NCBI GenBank assembly: GCA_026419785.1
Contig: JAODTK010005840.1
Span: 1 to 64,000 of the forward strand
Length of the DNA: 64,000 nucleotides
Source: Sclerodactyla briareus
Taxonomy: Eukaryota; Echinodermata; Holothuroidea; Dendrochirotida; Sclerodactylidae
Reading direction: 5' to 3'
A program made the position numbers and the translations under genes. Each line of letters starts with the position of its first letter. The first letter of the stretch is position 1. The notes under the pieces are model-generated. The model searched no databases and had not been told where the DNA came from. It was given only the letters and a program-made list of their open reading frames with translations. Shown piece after piece: positions 23,901-36,811 of this stretch.

Positions 23901-26900
23901 CCCAAGTGTTTGCACGTACCACTACAAGACCGTACATGTCCACTGCCTGAATTAAACAGTAGGGGGTATGTATATGCTTTGGTTTGAACTGTATCAAAAA
24001 ATCAAGCTGCCAGGAAGGGTTTCACAAGCAACGACGGTTCCTTTTCATCCTGGCACTCTGACAAAGCCAGATTTGCTACACTTTGGTGGGATCTTTGCAA
24101 TTTATTGGCCAAGTGGAGAAAGGAATACAGACAATCAATCACCCCTTGGTCCAAGACTGGCATTGACCCCCATCACTGGGGGCTGTAAAACAAAGCCATT
24201 ACAGCTGTCGGAACCCACACCTTCCAAAAAATATTTTGTCTATGAAAACAAACTTGAGCAGCCACCCATGCCACACACACACAGTGGACACACTACCAAT
24301 GTAGGTTTTTTTTTTTTTTTTTTAAAATTCCCCCTTGTTAGTGGTATATAACCGGACAAGCACAGCCATCAGGGTGAAAATTTCAGTGCATGGTGCCAAC
24401 AGCCCACAGGTGTGATTACACTAGTCAGTGGCAGCAGCACTCCCAGACAGCCCCCCCCGCCCCCCACCCCCATGCTTCCCGCCCCACACACCTTCCTGGA
24501 AAAGTGCAGCAATGTCCTCTTGACAGATCAACTCACAGAGGGCTGCCCTACTGTGGAAGGGAGGGGGGGGGGGCGGCAGCATTCCAAACCAGATATGCCA
24601 GGAAAATGTGTCAAAACCATTGATAGTTGCTCATTGGAAGCCAATGTGGTCAAATAGTGTACCTAGTCACCCACTCTTAGGACAATATTAATTTTGCCCT
24701 AACAGACCTTCTAGTGTACTTCATTAGGAATTACAAGGCAATTCCGATAGCCACAACGCTTTTAGCGATGGCCATGGGCCAGAAAAGTGCTGGGGGGTCG
24801 GTTACTTACCTTTCTCTGGGTAAACAATCTCGACCCACATACCTTATGGACGACATTGCTGGGCTGTGCCCAGTGCCGCGACTCATAAAACCGCGAACAA
24901 ACGGGCCCCTCCGATGAGGGGGCACGGAGGGGCACGATTATGAGGACGGACGTTAAAGTGTTGCCACACAGACTAATTTCCCCCTAATCAATTCAACAGT
25001 TTGAGAAACTTTGGGCCAGCGTTCACGGATGCGGACCCGAGCCGAACTCCGGTGCGCTGGGATGCCAAAGGGGACGGACATTCTCAACCCCAAGGATTAG
25101 TGTTTGTAGTTTATTTTTAAATGTCAAAGTTTTCTAATGAAGCAATTGGGCTGGGTGAGGGGGGGATAGTGCTCCCTGTGCAATACCTTACATGTATATA
25201 CAGGTTACGGAAAATGATTTTTGGGTATTACAGGTTTTTCATTTTGAAGGCTTTGTGAATATCCGAAGTGAATCAAAACGGATGACAAGACCATCAGTTA
25301 CTGACCATGGGTAAAGAGGCTCTGCAATCGCCTGTACTTTTTTGTGTGTCATTTCAGAGATTTGGAGAGTCCCAAAGGATTGAAATTCCAAGGTTCCTCC
25401 TCGCGGTTACCTGTAACACATCATGCAGCTTGCATCTCATCGTGTTGGCAGCCAGGGGAGAGGGAAGGCCAACGGACAAGTGAACAAATAGGCCATGCGA
25501 CATGCCTCCCATAACAGAGAGGTCAACTCAACTTGATTGTGATTCATGGTATTCCGACCTAAGCTAATGTAACAAAATCAGGCCAAACTATCTTCTTGCG
25601 ATAAACACATGGACACTATCCAAAATCCTCAGACAACCATATTCACATCTGATGCCCTTCAGTCCTGCGCCCTCTTCCACTTGACTAGCCAAGCAATAAT
25701 CCTCATCTGGAACAGCAATCAGCCTGCCATTTTAATATAGTAATCTGTTTTTTTTTTTTGAAATTTAGGCTGTGTCCTATATTCATGCAAGAGTCACTCA
25801 GGCTGAGCAGTACACCTACACTCCATCAGATCAAAGGCCATAGCCTAGGCCCCAGGCCCCAGGTCTCTCTGTACATATCTTGACCTCAGAGTCAGAACCT
25901 ACCCATTGTGATCCCTCCACCGCTCAATATATTATATTTCCCAGGTATTTTTTTAATTTTTGGGGGGGGGATTTCTCATCCTCTCATTAGTTTGTCTTCA
26001 ATTTCTGACTGATAAATCCATAGAATGTATAGGCCCCAAGGACAGAAAACTGAGAACAGCAATTACTTTTGGCTGCATTTCAATTACCATAAATGGGTGA
26101 ATAAGTGCAGGCAGCGCCAGAGTATCATGGCACCTGAGAACCCTGAATCATGGGTCACCAATCGACAGTGCATAATTTGTTTTTTTTCTCAAGTTGGTGT
26201 TTTCTGGCGGAAAAAGCGCCAGTGACATTTGCAATGATTTCACCAACTCACCATGGAGAGGATTTTTTTTAATTATTCTTATTCTTTGCATCGGGAGTCA
26301 AATCTGGTTGAAGAGCTTCATTTCTCTGTTACTTCTGAGGAATGTTTCTGATACATCAGTAATATAGTCATCACATGAAAACAGATAACTTCTGAGGACG
26401 GAGACATTGTTGCTCCCCCACGTTATCTATGAAAATAAAGCCTATACCCCTGAGGAGGCTGAGGAATGGTGATCGAGAGGAGTAACTCTAGTGCTGTGAT
26501 GAGTCATTTTTAGACTCCCATGTTATACATAACATGATCGGATGCAGTTGTCACAATCATGTCATCGTCCCCTGTGAGTTGAAAAGACAGAGTAGGATTT
26601 AGGCAAGGGCACCGAATCTCAAAAATGACCAGCCACTATCAGCCATGGTTCGTATAAAAAAAGTCAGAGCCCCCCCCCCCCCCCCCCGCCAGTTTACATC
26701 ATCGCAAGAGTTGCACCCTTTTTATGGCAATAATTCGATTCCCTGAATTGCTCGCATGAGTAGGCTATGGCTTGGATTATATTCACATTTGCAAATACGG
26801 AACAACTTAGTCAAGGAATGGACGGTACTAAGATGTTTGACGGCTAACAAGACATACATCCTACACAGAAATTATGCGCCGATTTGGCAACTTGCGGTCA

Positions 26901-29900
26901 TTAAACATTGTACAAGTGCACGACCTCACACGTATGACTCACCGCGACTAAACCATCGGACCTTTTAAAAAAAAAGGGACCTTTCGGACAAGGATATTAT
27001 GATTTCGCTATAGAAAATATTGCTACAGCTCTTTCAAACTGTCACCACACTTGGGAAAACGTTAACTAATCCATATTCATAAGATTGTCAATAAGTTCAA
27101 GAGAGGGGGGGGGGGGGGGGGGGTTTTGTTCTGCAAAAGTTCTGTACGTGTAGGGAAATGAATTATGATTGTGTAAGTTTTTGTCAGGGGGGGTTAAAGC
27201 GGTAGGATCTTCTGCACACTGTGCGTGTAAGGTCAAACTGGACCAGGGATCCTTGATTACTTTGCTACCATATCATAGTTAGTAATCTCAATAACACTAA
27301 CCATTGATAGGCATATTTGAGGAGCCTACGCCCCGGGTACTGTAGGCCAGCAGTTGTATAGTTCAGCAGTCACGTAAAGACATGGATCTGGTCAACAGGA
27401 CGTTTTAAAGCCAGCCGTCCATCAGCGAGTTGGACAGTGTGCATGCTCGAAACGACCACCCAAATGCCAGCAAGGACATCAAGAGATTGGTCCATCTGGA
27501 CTCGGGAACTGTAACAACAATACCCGAGCTCGAACGGCATTGGGTATGGAGCACCACAATGGACATGCCTCAGCCCCATGGCAATGTGCTTGATGCCAAG
27601 GTACAATACCAGTGCATTCCACACTCAAGGATGATAGCTATCCACCTGGATCCCCTTGCTTTATAGAAGGTAATTTATAACTCGACTCTGAGCCTGCTGC
27701 TATACTGTATACGGTAGAGGCTAGCCTCAAACTAGGTTCCCTGTAAACAAAGCGATGGAATAAAACTGTTGGTATCTCATTACATACTAAAGTCGTCAGC
27801 CTGTGAAAATCTGATCCAATTTTCTTGCAAAATTGAGATGATAGACCCACTCCACACTGCCCGGTGAAGTGACATCAGGATGGGTGGATAAATTACTGCG
27901 ACATGGGGGGGTGGAGTTTCATTTCCCCTCCGAGTATCTTAATTTGGCCTTGCAAAACACCTGTTTTTGTCCTGCCCTGGCCCATTTTTGTAACCTGCTA
28001 TGTTATGATATTATTCATAGTTATCACTATACTATAGTAATGTTCCTCCATCCCACAAGTAGGAGCACATTCACAGCATTTCATTTTTTGGCAAATTAGT
28101 GGAAGTTAGTATTCCATCCATGGCTTCACAAAAATTTGGGGCATGGCCACCCTCACAATCAGCCCCACGCCCCCATCTACTTAACTACCCTCACAGACAC
28201 TGCCCAGATGAATTAAATTTCAACGAATGTGTAAACAAAGTGCATGCCAATTGTTCCTGATTCCTGTAATAATCATTGGCAGTCACTCCACAAGTTCTCT
28301 AAGTGGTATCCACCAAACGGGAGGCCCATTAGTCTGTTTTGCCCCCCTAGGCAAGATGAGAGTTGAAATCATCAGAGTCACAGAGGATGCAGAATAAAGC
28401 TGTCTCCTCCCTGATGGATTCCAGACAAAAGATCTCCTGTGGTTGCAATATCAACAAGTGAAGTGATTTGAGTCATGCCAAACAAGCATTAACTTCTGGA
28501 ATGTTATCAGTAAAAAATTAAATTGCTTATACTGGGAAAGACCTTGTCAAGAAACAATGCTATCGGGTAGTTTGACTGAAGTTAAACTCTCTGTAAACAC
28601 TGCCCTCCATCAAGGCCCTGGAGGCTGTGTATTATATTTTATTCCAATGTCAGAGATCAACTGTCACAAATTGTCACTGTTTTCATGTAATTTTTTCATC
28701 GTCAATCCTGATTCAAAGATCAGAATCAAAACGGACTGGTACAACTGTCTCCCCACTTAATCAGCAAGTCACCATACTACCAGGGCCTGCAGGTATGGCT
28801 TGTCATACAACTATAAACTGTGACCTTCAGTTGATTCTGAATAAAAAACTAAACTATGACTCTCAGATCAGAGCTCCCTCTTTGTTTTGGCACCAGTTTC
28901 ACTGCTCATGTACTTCATTGTTTATTTCGGAACAAGCAGGAGTGGAAAACTTGAATTCCAATTTTAAATCCCTTCAACAGTAAATTGAACAACTGTGCCA
29001 AATGTTACACAGAAGGTATGCACATGACTCAAACCGACTGCTGCAGAGTCCAAAATCCAAAACGGAACGTTGCAAACTTACTAATTACAAGGTTCCCGCC
29101 CTGGCCTTGCATACTAATGTCATAGCTGAAAGGGTGCATTTACCACCCCCCACAATGGTGGCAAATGCAACTGCAGTTTACTAAAATTGTATCTATTGCA
29201 GATATTCAACTTACTTTACCACACATAGTGTGACCATGCCCCTCCCACCCCTCGCCAAATTGAACAGCTGGGCAGTAACACAAAAGTCTGGGACTCCGTG
29301 TTGGCCACCCCATCGCCCTTCTCATTTTTTTTTCCAGCGAAGTATTCATAGGTGGTACTCACAGATTCACAACCATGCAGTCTTGTTGAATTTAATAAGC
29401 CAACCCCATATACCAGGTTACCCCCGGTCAGATGAGTCATTGTCAATGGTGGGTCATATAATTCAAACTTTGACGCAATCTTCCCTTTAATTAGTCAAAA
29501 TTCCTGAATGACCCACATCGTATGGCACCAGCTTCCTGGATATTGAGTAAACATGTAACCCAAGGGCCAAGGCCCCCCTCAGAGTCAGCCTTGGTGACTG
29601 GACCATCGGAAAAAGACACACATGCGAGTCAATTTGGATTGGACAATGACCCCATTTGACTGACATGGGGTATTACTTTTGAGGGCGTGTGTGTCATGAA
29701 AAAATGATTTACTGTACCATCGGCTAGTGGTGAAAATAGGTCCAGGTCGGGAAGAGGACTCGTGAGTGGGTGCCTGGGTGGGTGGAGCATGTGGGGCAGT
29801 GGAATAGTCAGGGGTAGGGTTTGTGGGGACCTGTGGAATGACAGCCAGAGTGGGAATTCGGATACTAGGGTACTCAGTTATTGATGGATCAAGAAATGTT

Positions 29901-30916
29901 CTGTGGGAGGAGGTCTACTCTAAGTATATTAGTGTCCCAGTGGAGCACATCTATGTGAAAAAGTGGGGGGAATGATGGGCCTTGGAACCAAAAGTTATAT
30001 ATATCTGTGTGAAAATATTAAAGTCAATGGGAGCATCACCAAAGAGTGGGGGTATGGACCATGTATCTCCCCATCCTCTGTGGGACATGCACTCATGGAG
30101 TGTCCCTGGCACTCTATTGCCAAAAATTTATCAAATCTAGTGCAACATAATTTATCATCAGAGTTTGTTAACTTTGAAAAATGCCTCCCAAATAGCAGGT
30201 TCAAGTTAAGTAAGTTAGCCTGAGTTACTCAAAATTGACCCACTTGTACTGTACCACATTTTACAGATGAATTAGGGAAAGTCCCTATTGTGCAATATAT
30301 TTACACTTGAAGTTGAACAACATGATATCATACCCAGGGCCTAGTCATGGTCATCTCAGTGGTCCTAACAAGGATTTTTTTTCCCCCATGTATTACGAGT
30401 AGACGCACTTCCCAAACTGGAGTTACAGGGTATTGCGTAAAATCTGAAAATCGCCTTCTGTTGACCGCTTTAAACAAATTAAAGGGACAGTGTTGGTTAC
30501 AGATACGTTTTTGTCTGTGAATTGCTTTCTCCCCTGCTTCTGCCGGGCTGTATTTTAAGTTTTTGCTTCTCACTCGTAAGGGTCGGCAGTCTAGTACAAA
30601 TAAATACCTTCTGGTATTTATTAAAACATAAAAATTATTAGACCATCATGGGAATTGGTCAACCAAAGATAATTTTAATTTTCAGATTCAGATCTCAGAA
30701 TGATAACACATTCGCTACTGTGGTCGAGACTTGATGATACCAATGTCCACACGGTGACCTATATGTATAAACCCAACTGCCGTCATCTGAATTATGATCC
30801 ATCCTTCTTCCCATGGCCTCTCGATGGACTCAAGTAGTAGTTTCTGCATTCAAATCTTGAAAAACGTGAACACAAGGTGGTCTAATGTCTTACCGTTGAC
30901 AGCACCATCCAACACT
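20980..30916. other. Unrecognised DNA, low in recognisable repeats
   Basis: This ten-kilobase stretch has scattered homopolymers: C at 21240-21252, G at 21398-21412, C near 21640-21657, T at 24306-24324, C at 26670-26687 and G at 27105-27123. I recognise no transposon protein. Open frames are at most about 132 codons (21774-22172, plus) with no motif. If the locus holds host exons they could lie here, but I cannot support any. Confidence 0.4.
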
Positions 30917-31250
30917 TCAGGGTGTTGTAGGTGACGGTGAGGAGGATGGAGTGAGCATGAGGTGTCCACTGCTATCCACATTCATGAAACGGATTTTGGT
31001 ATCGCCCTCCTGCACCATATTGTAGGCAATGTTTGGGTCGCCGAAGCCCACCCACTTTTAGGCTGCCTCCACCTTTTCCTGACAGGGAAAAATGGGCACG
31101 ACCATTATGGAGTTATTCCTCGCCACATCTGGAACATAGACACAATTTTCACCTCGCTTCTGTATATCGTCTTCCCGGGCTCTCTCACAATTTTGTCAAT
31201 GTACCCGAGACGATGATGAGGGGCTTTCGACTCTCTGTCGCTAGATTCTT
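30917..31250 (-). pseudogene. Possible broken coding exon, unknown family
   Basis: On the minus strand, 31195 to 30917 reads as 93 codons with one in-frame TAA at 31060-31058. The text has protein-like composition: a charged start, then VYVPDVARNN, VVPIFPCQEKVEAA, the stop, KWVGFGDPNIAYNMVQEGD, TKIRFMNVDSSGHLML, and a Ser/Pro-rich tail. Just upstream another minus frame reads RLGYIDKIVRE and would join this one after a one-base shift. I do not recognise the family. It may be an exon with sequencing errors (the stop sits beside an AAAA run), a pseudogene, or a transposon piece. Chance cannot be ruled out. Confidence 0.3.
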
Positions 31251-32218
31251 GGACCGCAGGGCATAGGTACCTGGTGATGACAATCAGAAAGTGATGGTGC
31301 ACAAGCATACAAAGCATCAAAATGGTGGATAATGCCTGATGCTCCAATATTGGAGAATTTGTACCCCTGGTTTACTTCAGTGTGGAGGTCACCAAGCTTT
31401 TTCAAACCTGCCTCTGTTGCACTGCGCAGCCTATAGCCTAGGCTCACAACTGTACAACAGGTAAAGCCTAGGCCTAGTAGGAAAAATTACCACAGCACAG
31501 GAAACTGGGTTCCAGGAAAATAGCGGAAACAGTGATCGTGGACCCCCACCTCGGCACCTCAGCTGCGGCAAGCTCTCAAAATCAAATCGCAGTCTCATGC
31601 AACAGTGACACCACTGGACTCCAGTCCAGAGGACACTATTTGTAGGCCTACCTCTGGGAGGGAATATCGAGTAAATCCATTCGTAGAATCCAGCAGCAGT
31701 TTTGGGAACTTAGAGAAGCCGATCATTATCCGCTTGAAGAATGGTACCAAGTTCCAAAACTTAAGAGTTGCTGCGAAGGATGCTCACAAAACATCAAATC
31801 ACACAATCCCAGTGAGCGGAGTAGGGCGGCGGATGAGTCGAGTGGTATACTGGACTAGCCGGCTGTACGTGTACGTTTCAACACTGCGCGAGAACCCGCC
31901 GGTTGTGATTTCCGAAACTCCCTCCGTATGAATCATGCATGCAGGCGCGCGGCGCGGAGCTCAGCGAGTGCGTTTGTGACAGAACCCCAGTATTATTGGT
32001 TCCGGATGATATCAGGCAGTTCATTCTTATTTCATTCAGTCTGCATGGCCAAAGGTGAAAAGTTTTCTCAAGTCTTAAAAATAGAGGGCGGCGGATGTGC
32101 GATTTGGACAAAAACCACATTGGAAAATTAGCTATGGAGAAAAGTCGAGGAGCTGAAACTTTACCTATAACCAATACCGTCCTCCGGAAATGTCCATATG
32201 GCATATGGGCCAAGAGGA
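31251..32218. other. Unrecognised DNA
   Basis: Open frames of 108 to 111 codons (31605-31931 plus, 31878-32213 minus) overlap and have no known motif. CpG content rises from about 31.8 kb into the repeat-dense block that follows. Confidence 0.4.
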
Positions 32219-33255
32219 CAGGCCGTAGCGAGCGGGGGCGTGAAGGGTTGCCACAAACCCCAATTGATTTCGGTCGACGTCGGACGAAATTATTGGGGGT
32301 GGGTTATTGGTCTGTCGGCAAAAAAGGAGAACGGAGGATAGGAAAAAAGGAGAGGAAAGGAAAAAGAGAGAGAGGATGAGAAGAAGGAAGAGGGGAAGGG
32401 GAGAAAGCAAGAAGGAAAGGAAAAGGGGAAAGGAAAGTAAGGAGTGAAGGGGAAGACAGGGAATGGAAAAGTGAATAGAAAGAAAAACGGAAGCCAGACT
32501 GGAGGCTATTTCGACTTTTGCTCTTCATCTGATGGGCCCATTCAGCGTGGCGGCAACAGAGAGAATGGCAGTAATTTATGGCACGTCGGGCCAAAAATTG
32601 ATAATGTCACGGCCCGTCCCCGTAAGGTTAATTGGACGATGGGACCGCAGATTCAGTCGGCAATCGGCACAAAAAAAGGGAATAATGCGTTAGCGTTTTT
32701 GACCATTTTATTTTTGTTTGACAGTTACCTTGACAGTTTTTACCTTGTCCTATTTCCAGAGATACATACATTTTTTTCAAGCCATTTTGCTTGGAAAAAC
32801 AATTGAGGGGAAGGATTTTCCCAGAACTAAACAATGATTGAAACGGGTTGTAACGGGGAAATCATGCGAGCGGCCATGCACAGTAGAGGTAGAGTCAAGT
32901 CGAGAGATAGTGGGCAGCTTCCCCCACCCCTTTTTTAGATCAAACATGTCGGCACGGAAACTACCAAACTAAAACTTACTGCAGAAAACCTACTACAGAA
33001 GAAGTTAAAATATGGTTAGAGATATCCTAATGCAAAAGTGAAAAGATGTCTGAAAATTAATGGCCGACAAATTTGAATCAATTGCCCCATGAAGTGTCAA
33101 AAATTTGCGCGGCGCTTTGTATTGATGGTCTGCTTCAAACTCAAAAGCTGGCAGTAATATCGGGCATGGTATAGGTTTCGGGCAGAATTTTCCGGCGTTC
33201 CAAATTGAAAGGGTCCGCGTACGTGGTGAGCGGGGCGAGTAATTACTGAACAGGC
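32219..33255 (+). mobile_element. Unclassified 1-kb element with purine core, copy 1
   Basis: It starts CAGGCCGTAGCGAGCGGGGG. After TCTGTCGGCAA and AAGGAGAA comes a purine tract (about 32325-32470) of GGAAAAGG-type words. Then come ordered blocks shared with 35710-36590: TATTTCGA, TGGCTCTTCAT, GACGGCCCGTCGCC or its variant, TTGACAGTTTT, CCAGAGATACA, AATCATGCGAG, AATCAATTGCCC, TGAAGTGTCAAA, and AAAGGGTCCGCG with ACGTGGTGAGCGGGG. There is no coding capacity. Beyond about 33255 homology with copy 2 fades, so the right end here is uncertain or truncated. The element is likely a non-autonomous DNA transposon, by the inverted ends seen in copy 2. Confidence 0.75.
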
Positions 33256-33345
33256 GCGGACATCCAGAGGGGGCGCACCCCCCCCCCAAATCTCGAGAGG
33301 ATATATTTTTTTGCCGGCCGGAGCCGTTGAGTTAAAGTGACACAA

Positions 33346-33399
33346 GCCCCATCCGCATCTGTCCCACAGTCAAAAGAAGCACCACGATGCGGATGGGGT
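33346..33399. repeat. Perfect 13-bp inverted repeat (hairpin)
   Basis: CCCCATCCGCATC at 33347-33359 is the exact reverse complement of GATGCGGATGGGG at 33386-33398, with 26 bases between. It could form a cruciform or mark the ends of a tiny insertion. No function can be assigned. Confidence 0.8.
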
Positions 33400-33641
33400 T
33401 GTATTGTTAGGTTATATTTTAGTTCCTCAAAAGCGATCGAGTTTAATATTCTAGGCACAAGCAACTCACTATTAGTTACGCACCGAGTGCGTGTAGCGAT
33501 GTCCAAGATTATAATGTTTTACGACGACATTGTGGTGAGTTCCCCACGTTAGAGCGGGGGGCGCGCTTGACTGTTGTGCGGCGGAAAAACAAACCATCTC
33601 TTTGATGATTGAAGAAAAAAATCCGGTCGGCAGATTTAAGC

Positions 33642-34640
33642 CATGGGCGGTCAACAGGTGGGGGAAGGGGGGAAATGTCCCCCCACTTTCAAGAAGGTGG
33701 GGGGATAATATATCGTTTGTCCCCCCCCCCACTTTTCCGGACCGTAATAAAAAAATATTAGGCACATGCCCGAGTTGTATCACTATTAACTGATTCAATT
33801 TTTGTCTAACCAAACAAAAATCGCGTTGGAACACCATTGTCTCAACCACGTCCACAACACCCCGTGAAGAACTGGACCCGACTAGGGCATAAGTCGAAGG
33901 ATTACCCCATGTTCATCCCGAATTTCTCGAATTTTCACAATCGAATCAAAGTGCATTAATTTGTTTTGCGCCGCAATTGTTCGTTTTATCCAGGGCGTTG
34001 TAGGCTATAAATATGAGATTGAATGCTTCGAATCATTTGGGTCACTCGAATAATTTCAGGAGCCTGGGGGAAGACTGCCCCCACCCCAATTTTTCTGGTG
34101 AAAAAATTGTGGAAAATCTGGGGCTGGGAAGGAAAAAAGCAAAGTGAAACAAATGCGTTAATGTTAATTTCTGCGATAAAATACCCGTGGAAAACATGCA
34201 AAAAAAAATTCGCGCGCTTCGCGCGCGCCGGTTCGGTAGTTCCCGATGACTGACTTGTAAAATTCGGGTTAAAAATGATCTGCTGCTCCCGAATTGCAAT
34301 GGTCTCGTACGCCTAGGCTTTTCCCTCGATCCCACAGGGACTGTTCGGTCGACCCTAGACCCAACGCAAACAAAGCCAGAGTGAGAAGGTAATAAAAAAC
34401 TACCATGTGTGATATTCGGGTAAATCATCGTAGTATGCACCAATGACATACTTTTTGGTTGTGGTGTCTTGTACTCAAATCAAAAAGGATAGATGGGTGT
34501 ATTGAGCTGACAAGTGCATTCCGTCGATCTGGAGGGTATGAGGATTTGAACTTTCTGGTGCGCGTCGCGACAAAACCGGGTGGCGCGCTCCGCTTAGATC
34601 GTCATTGAATTCGCTTTTTCAAAACGGGTCGACGCCCCTG
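33642..34640 (+). mobile_element. 1.0-kb inverted-repeat element, copy A
   Basis: The left end reads CATGGGCGGTCAACAGGTGG. The right end, complemented, reads CAGGGGCGTCGACCCG. These are imperfect inverted termini of hAT type by sequence. The interior matches 47159-48173 on the opposite strand over its whole length: a GGGGGACA and TGTCCCCC inverted patch, GGCACATGCCCGA, GGACCCGACTAGGG, TTCGAATCATTT, a GC-rich hairpin GCGCGCTTCGCGCGC (34211-34225), TGACTGACTTGTAAAATTCG, and CTCCGCTTAGA near the end. It carries no transposase frame. I found no clear 8-bp target duplication. Family assignment is by eye. Confidence 0.8.
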
Positions 34641-35709
34641 TTTGTAGATACATTGTTTTGTCGTTACGCGTGGGGTGTAAATGTCCCACGAGGAGCATGC
34701 GGTCGTAGGATAGCACTTATGAAGACACAAATAATTGATTGACGGGTTTATTTGGCCATCTTCTCATAAGGATTCACCGGTTGCATGCGCGCACATAGGG
34801 AGTGGTCTGTCTGTACTCGATTAACATCACGAAAATCACCCAACACCTCTTGGAAGAAATATGATCCTGCTTGGTCAAAGATTGTGCTATAAGGATGCCC
34901 ACACTCAATTTACTTACCATGGGGATTGCGAGAACACGTACATGGCATGTGAGTGGGATGTGTTACGTAGTTATACACCTACACCCAAAATTGACAAAAT
35001 ATAACTTTTTATAATTTTCTCTAAGAATGCCCCCATTCTACAGCACAGGATCCTGGCCACTCAGTAGGAAAGGTATCAGCTTGATCAGGCGTTTCGGGGC
35101 AGGCTTCGGGACAATCCGATGTTGGCGAGAAACACAGTCTCACAATCTTCTCAGAATGACCCATATTTACGCACACCAAAAACAAGATAGTTTCTTGTAA
35201 CCCCCCTCTCCCCCCCCCCATCCTCTCCAGAAAGCTCGACCACGTCATTTTTAACTTGATCTGGGCAATTGATGCTGTGCCTCGTTGTGTGCAAGTGTCG
35301 ACCTTTCGTGAGAGCTCAGGTGACATTCAAAATTCATCCAAACAAATTGTTCATTTCATTTCAATCATCACGATTGCGATTTGAAAGAGTCACATACCAT
35401 CACGGCGCCAGCTGAACATCTTTGTGAAGGATTCGGCCACCAACGGCCCACCCAAAATGTGCTATATTGGGGAATCATACTTGCAAAATTTGTTTCGTAT
35501 ACTAACGGGAGGGCGGGTTCCCCCCCCCCCTATGGAGGGGGGAACCCCCAGAAATGATGTTTTAATGCACAGTTGTCGTCGGGGGTGGTGGGGGTGTTGA
35601 AGTGTCAAAATACGTTATCAACTCATGTTATTTTCTATTCGTCTCATTCGGACTCAATCGAGACTCAAAATGTTGCTGTAATATAGCGTTCGCAAATGTA
35701 GGTAGTTTA
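34641..35709. other. Unrecognised DNA between repeat copies
   Basis: No gene is supported. The 101-codon minus frame at 35021-35326 has no family motif. C runs lie at 35209-35219 and 35521-35530. Confidence 0.4.
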
Positions 35710-36811
35710 CAAGGGCCGTAGCGAGCGAGGGGGTGGTTGTAACCCCCCTCCCAATAATTTTAAGGCCGTCGGCAAATTTCGGTCTGTCGGCAATAAGGAG
35801 AAAGAGGAAGGATAAGAAGAGGAAAAGCGGGGAGGAGGAGGGGGAGGGGCAGAGAAGAGGAAAAGAGGAGAGGAGGAAAAGAAGAAGAGGGGAAGGGAAA
35901 AGGAAAAAAAGGGAAGTAAAGGGAAGTGAAGGAGGAGGCAGGATGGAAAGTGGAAGGAAAGAAAAACAACGGAACGCCGACGTATTATCGGCTATTTCGA
36001 TTTTGGCTCTTCATTCGCATTGACCCATTCGCGTCGCAGGAGATGGCAGTCGGCAAAAATTAGATAATGTGACGGCCCGTCGCCGTCGGTATATTGGACG
36101 AAGTGACCGACCGAGTCAGTCTGTCGCCATTTCGGCAAAAGGGGAAATGAAGGCGTAACGTTAGAGTGACATTATATGTTCATGATGTCGTTCTTGACAG
36201 TTTTTGTTTCCTATTTGGCCCTATATTCCAGAGATACAATATTTCGGAGCCATGTTGCTGAAATCAATTAAGAAAGAATTTCCCCAGAACTTCACAATGA
36301 AACAGTCGGTTTTAGGCGGGAATCATGCGAGTGGCAAAAGTGCAAAAGTGGAACGATTGTCTGGAATTTGTACTAAATGGCTGGAAATTTAATCAATTGC
36401 CCATTGAAGTGTCAAATTTTGGGCGCTTCGCGCGCAGGTGTTACGGTGGTCGGATTCTACCCCGAGCTGCAATTAAAAAAAAATCGGGCATGTTTAGGAT
36501 CGGGCGGGGGTGGAAAAATTTTTTTCCCCGTGAATATTTTCGGCGGTCCCAATGGAAAGGGTCCGCGACGTGGTGAGCGGGGTCGAGTAATTATGACGCC
36601 CAGTTTTACTTAAAAATATTGCACCAGATTGCATCTGAGGACGGTTCAATATTCAAAATTTTCCAAAGGGGCACCCCCTCCCCTGTTATAGATTAGTTTC
36701 TATAGTAGACCCCTCCCCCATATCATCACATTGCCGGATCCGTCGCAAAACTCATCTCTACACCCACCCCCCCCCCCCCCCCCCCCAGTAACACCCCTTC
36801 GCTACGTCCTG
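35710..36811 (+). mobile_element. Unclassified 1-kb element with purine core, copy 2
   Basis: This is the more complete copy of the element at 32219. The left end is CAAGGGCCGTAGCGAGCGAG followed by GGGGTGGTTGTAAC. The right end, complemented, is CAGGACGTAGCGAAGGGGTG followed by TTACTGG. These are imperfect terminal inverted repeats of about 30 bp. The interior has a purine tract (about 35795-35965), the shared blocks listed for copy 1, a GCGCTTCGCGCGC hairpin (36422-36434), a GCACCAGATTGCATCTGAGG block near 36630 that also occurs at 51696, and a 20-nt C run (36767-36786). No open frame of interest. I saw no convincing target duplication. Confidence 0.75.
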
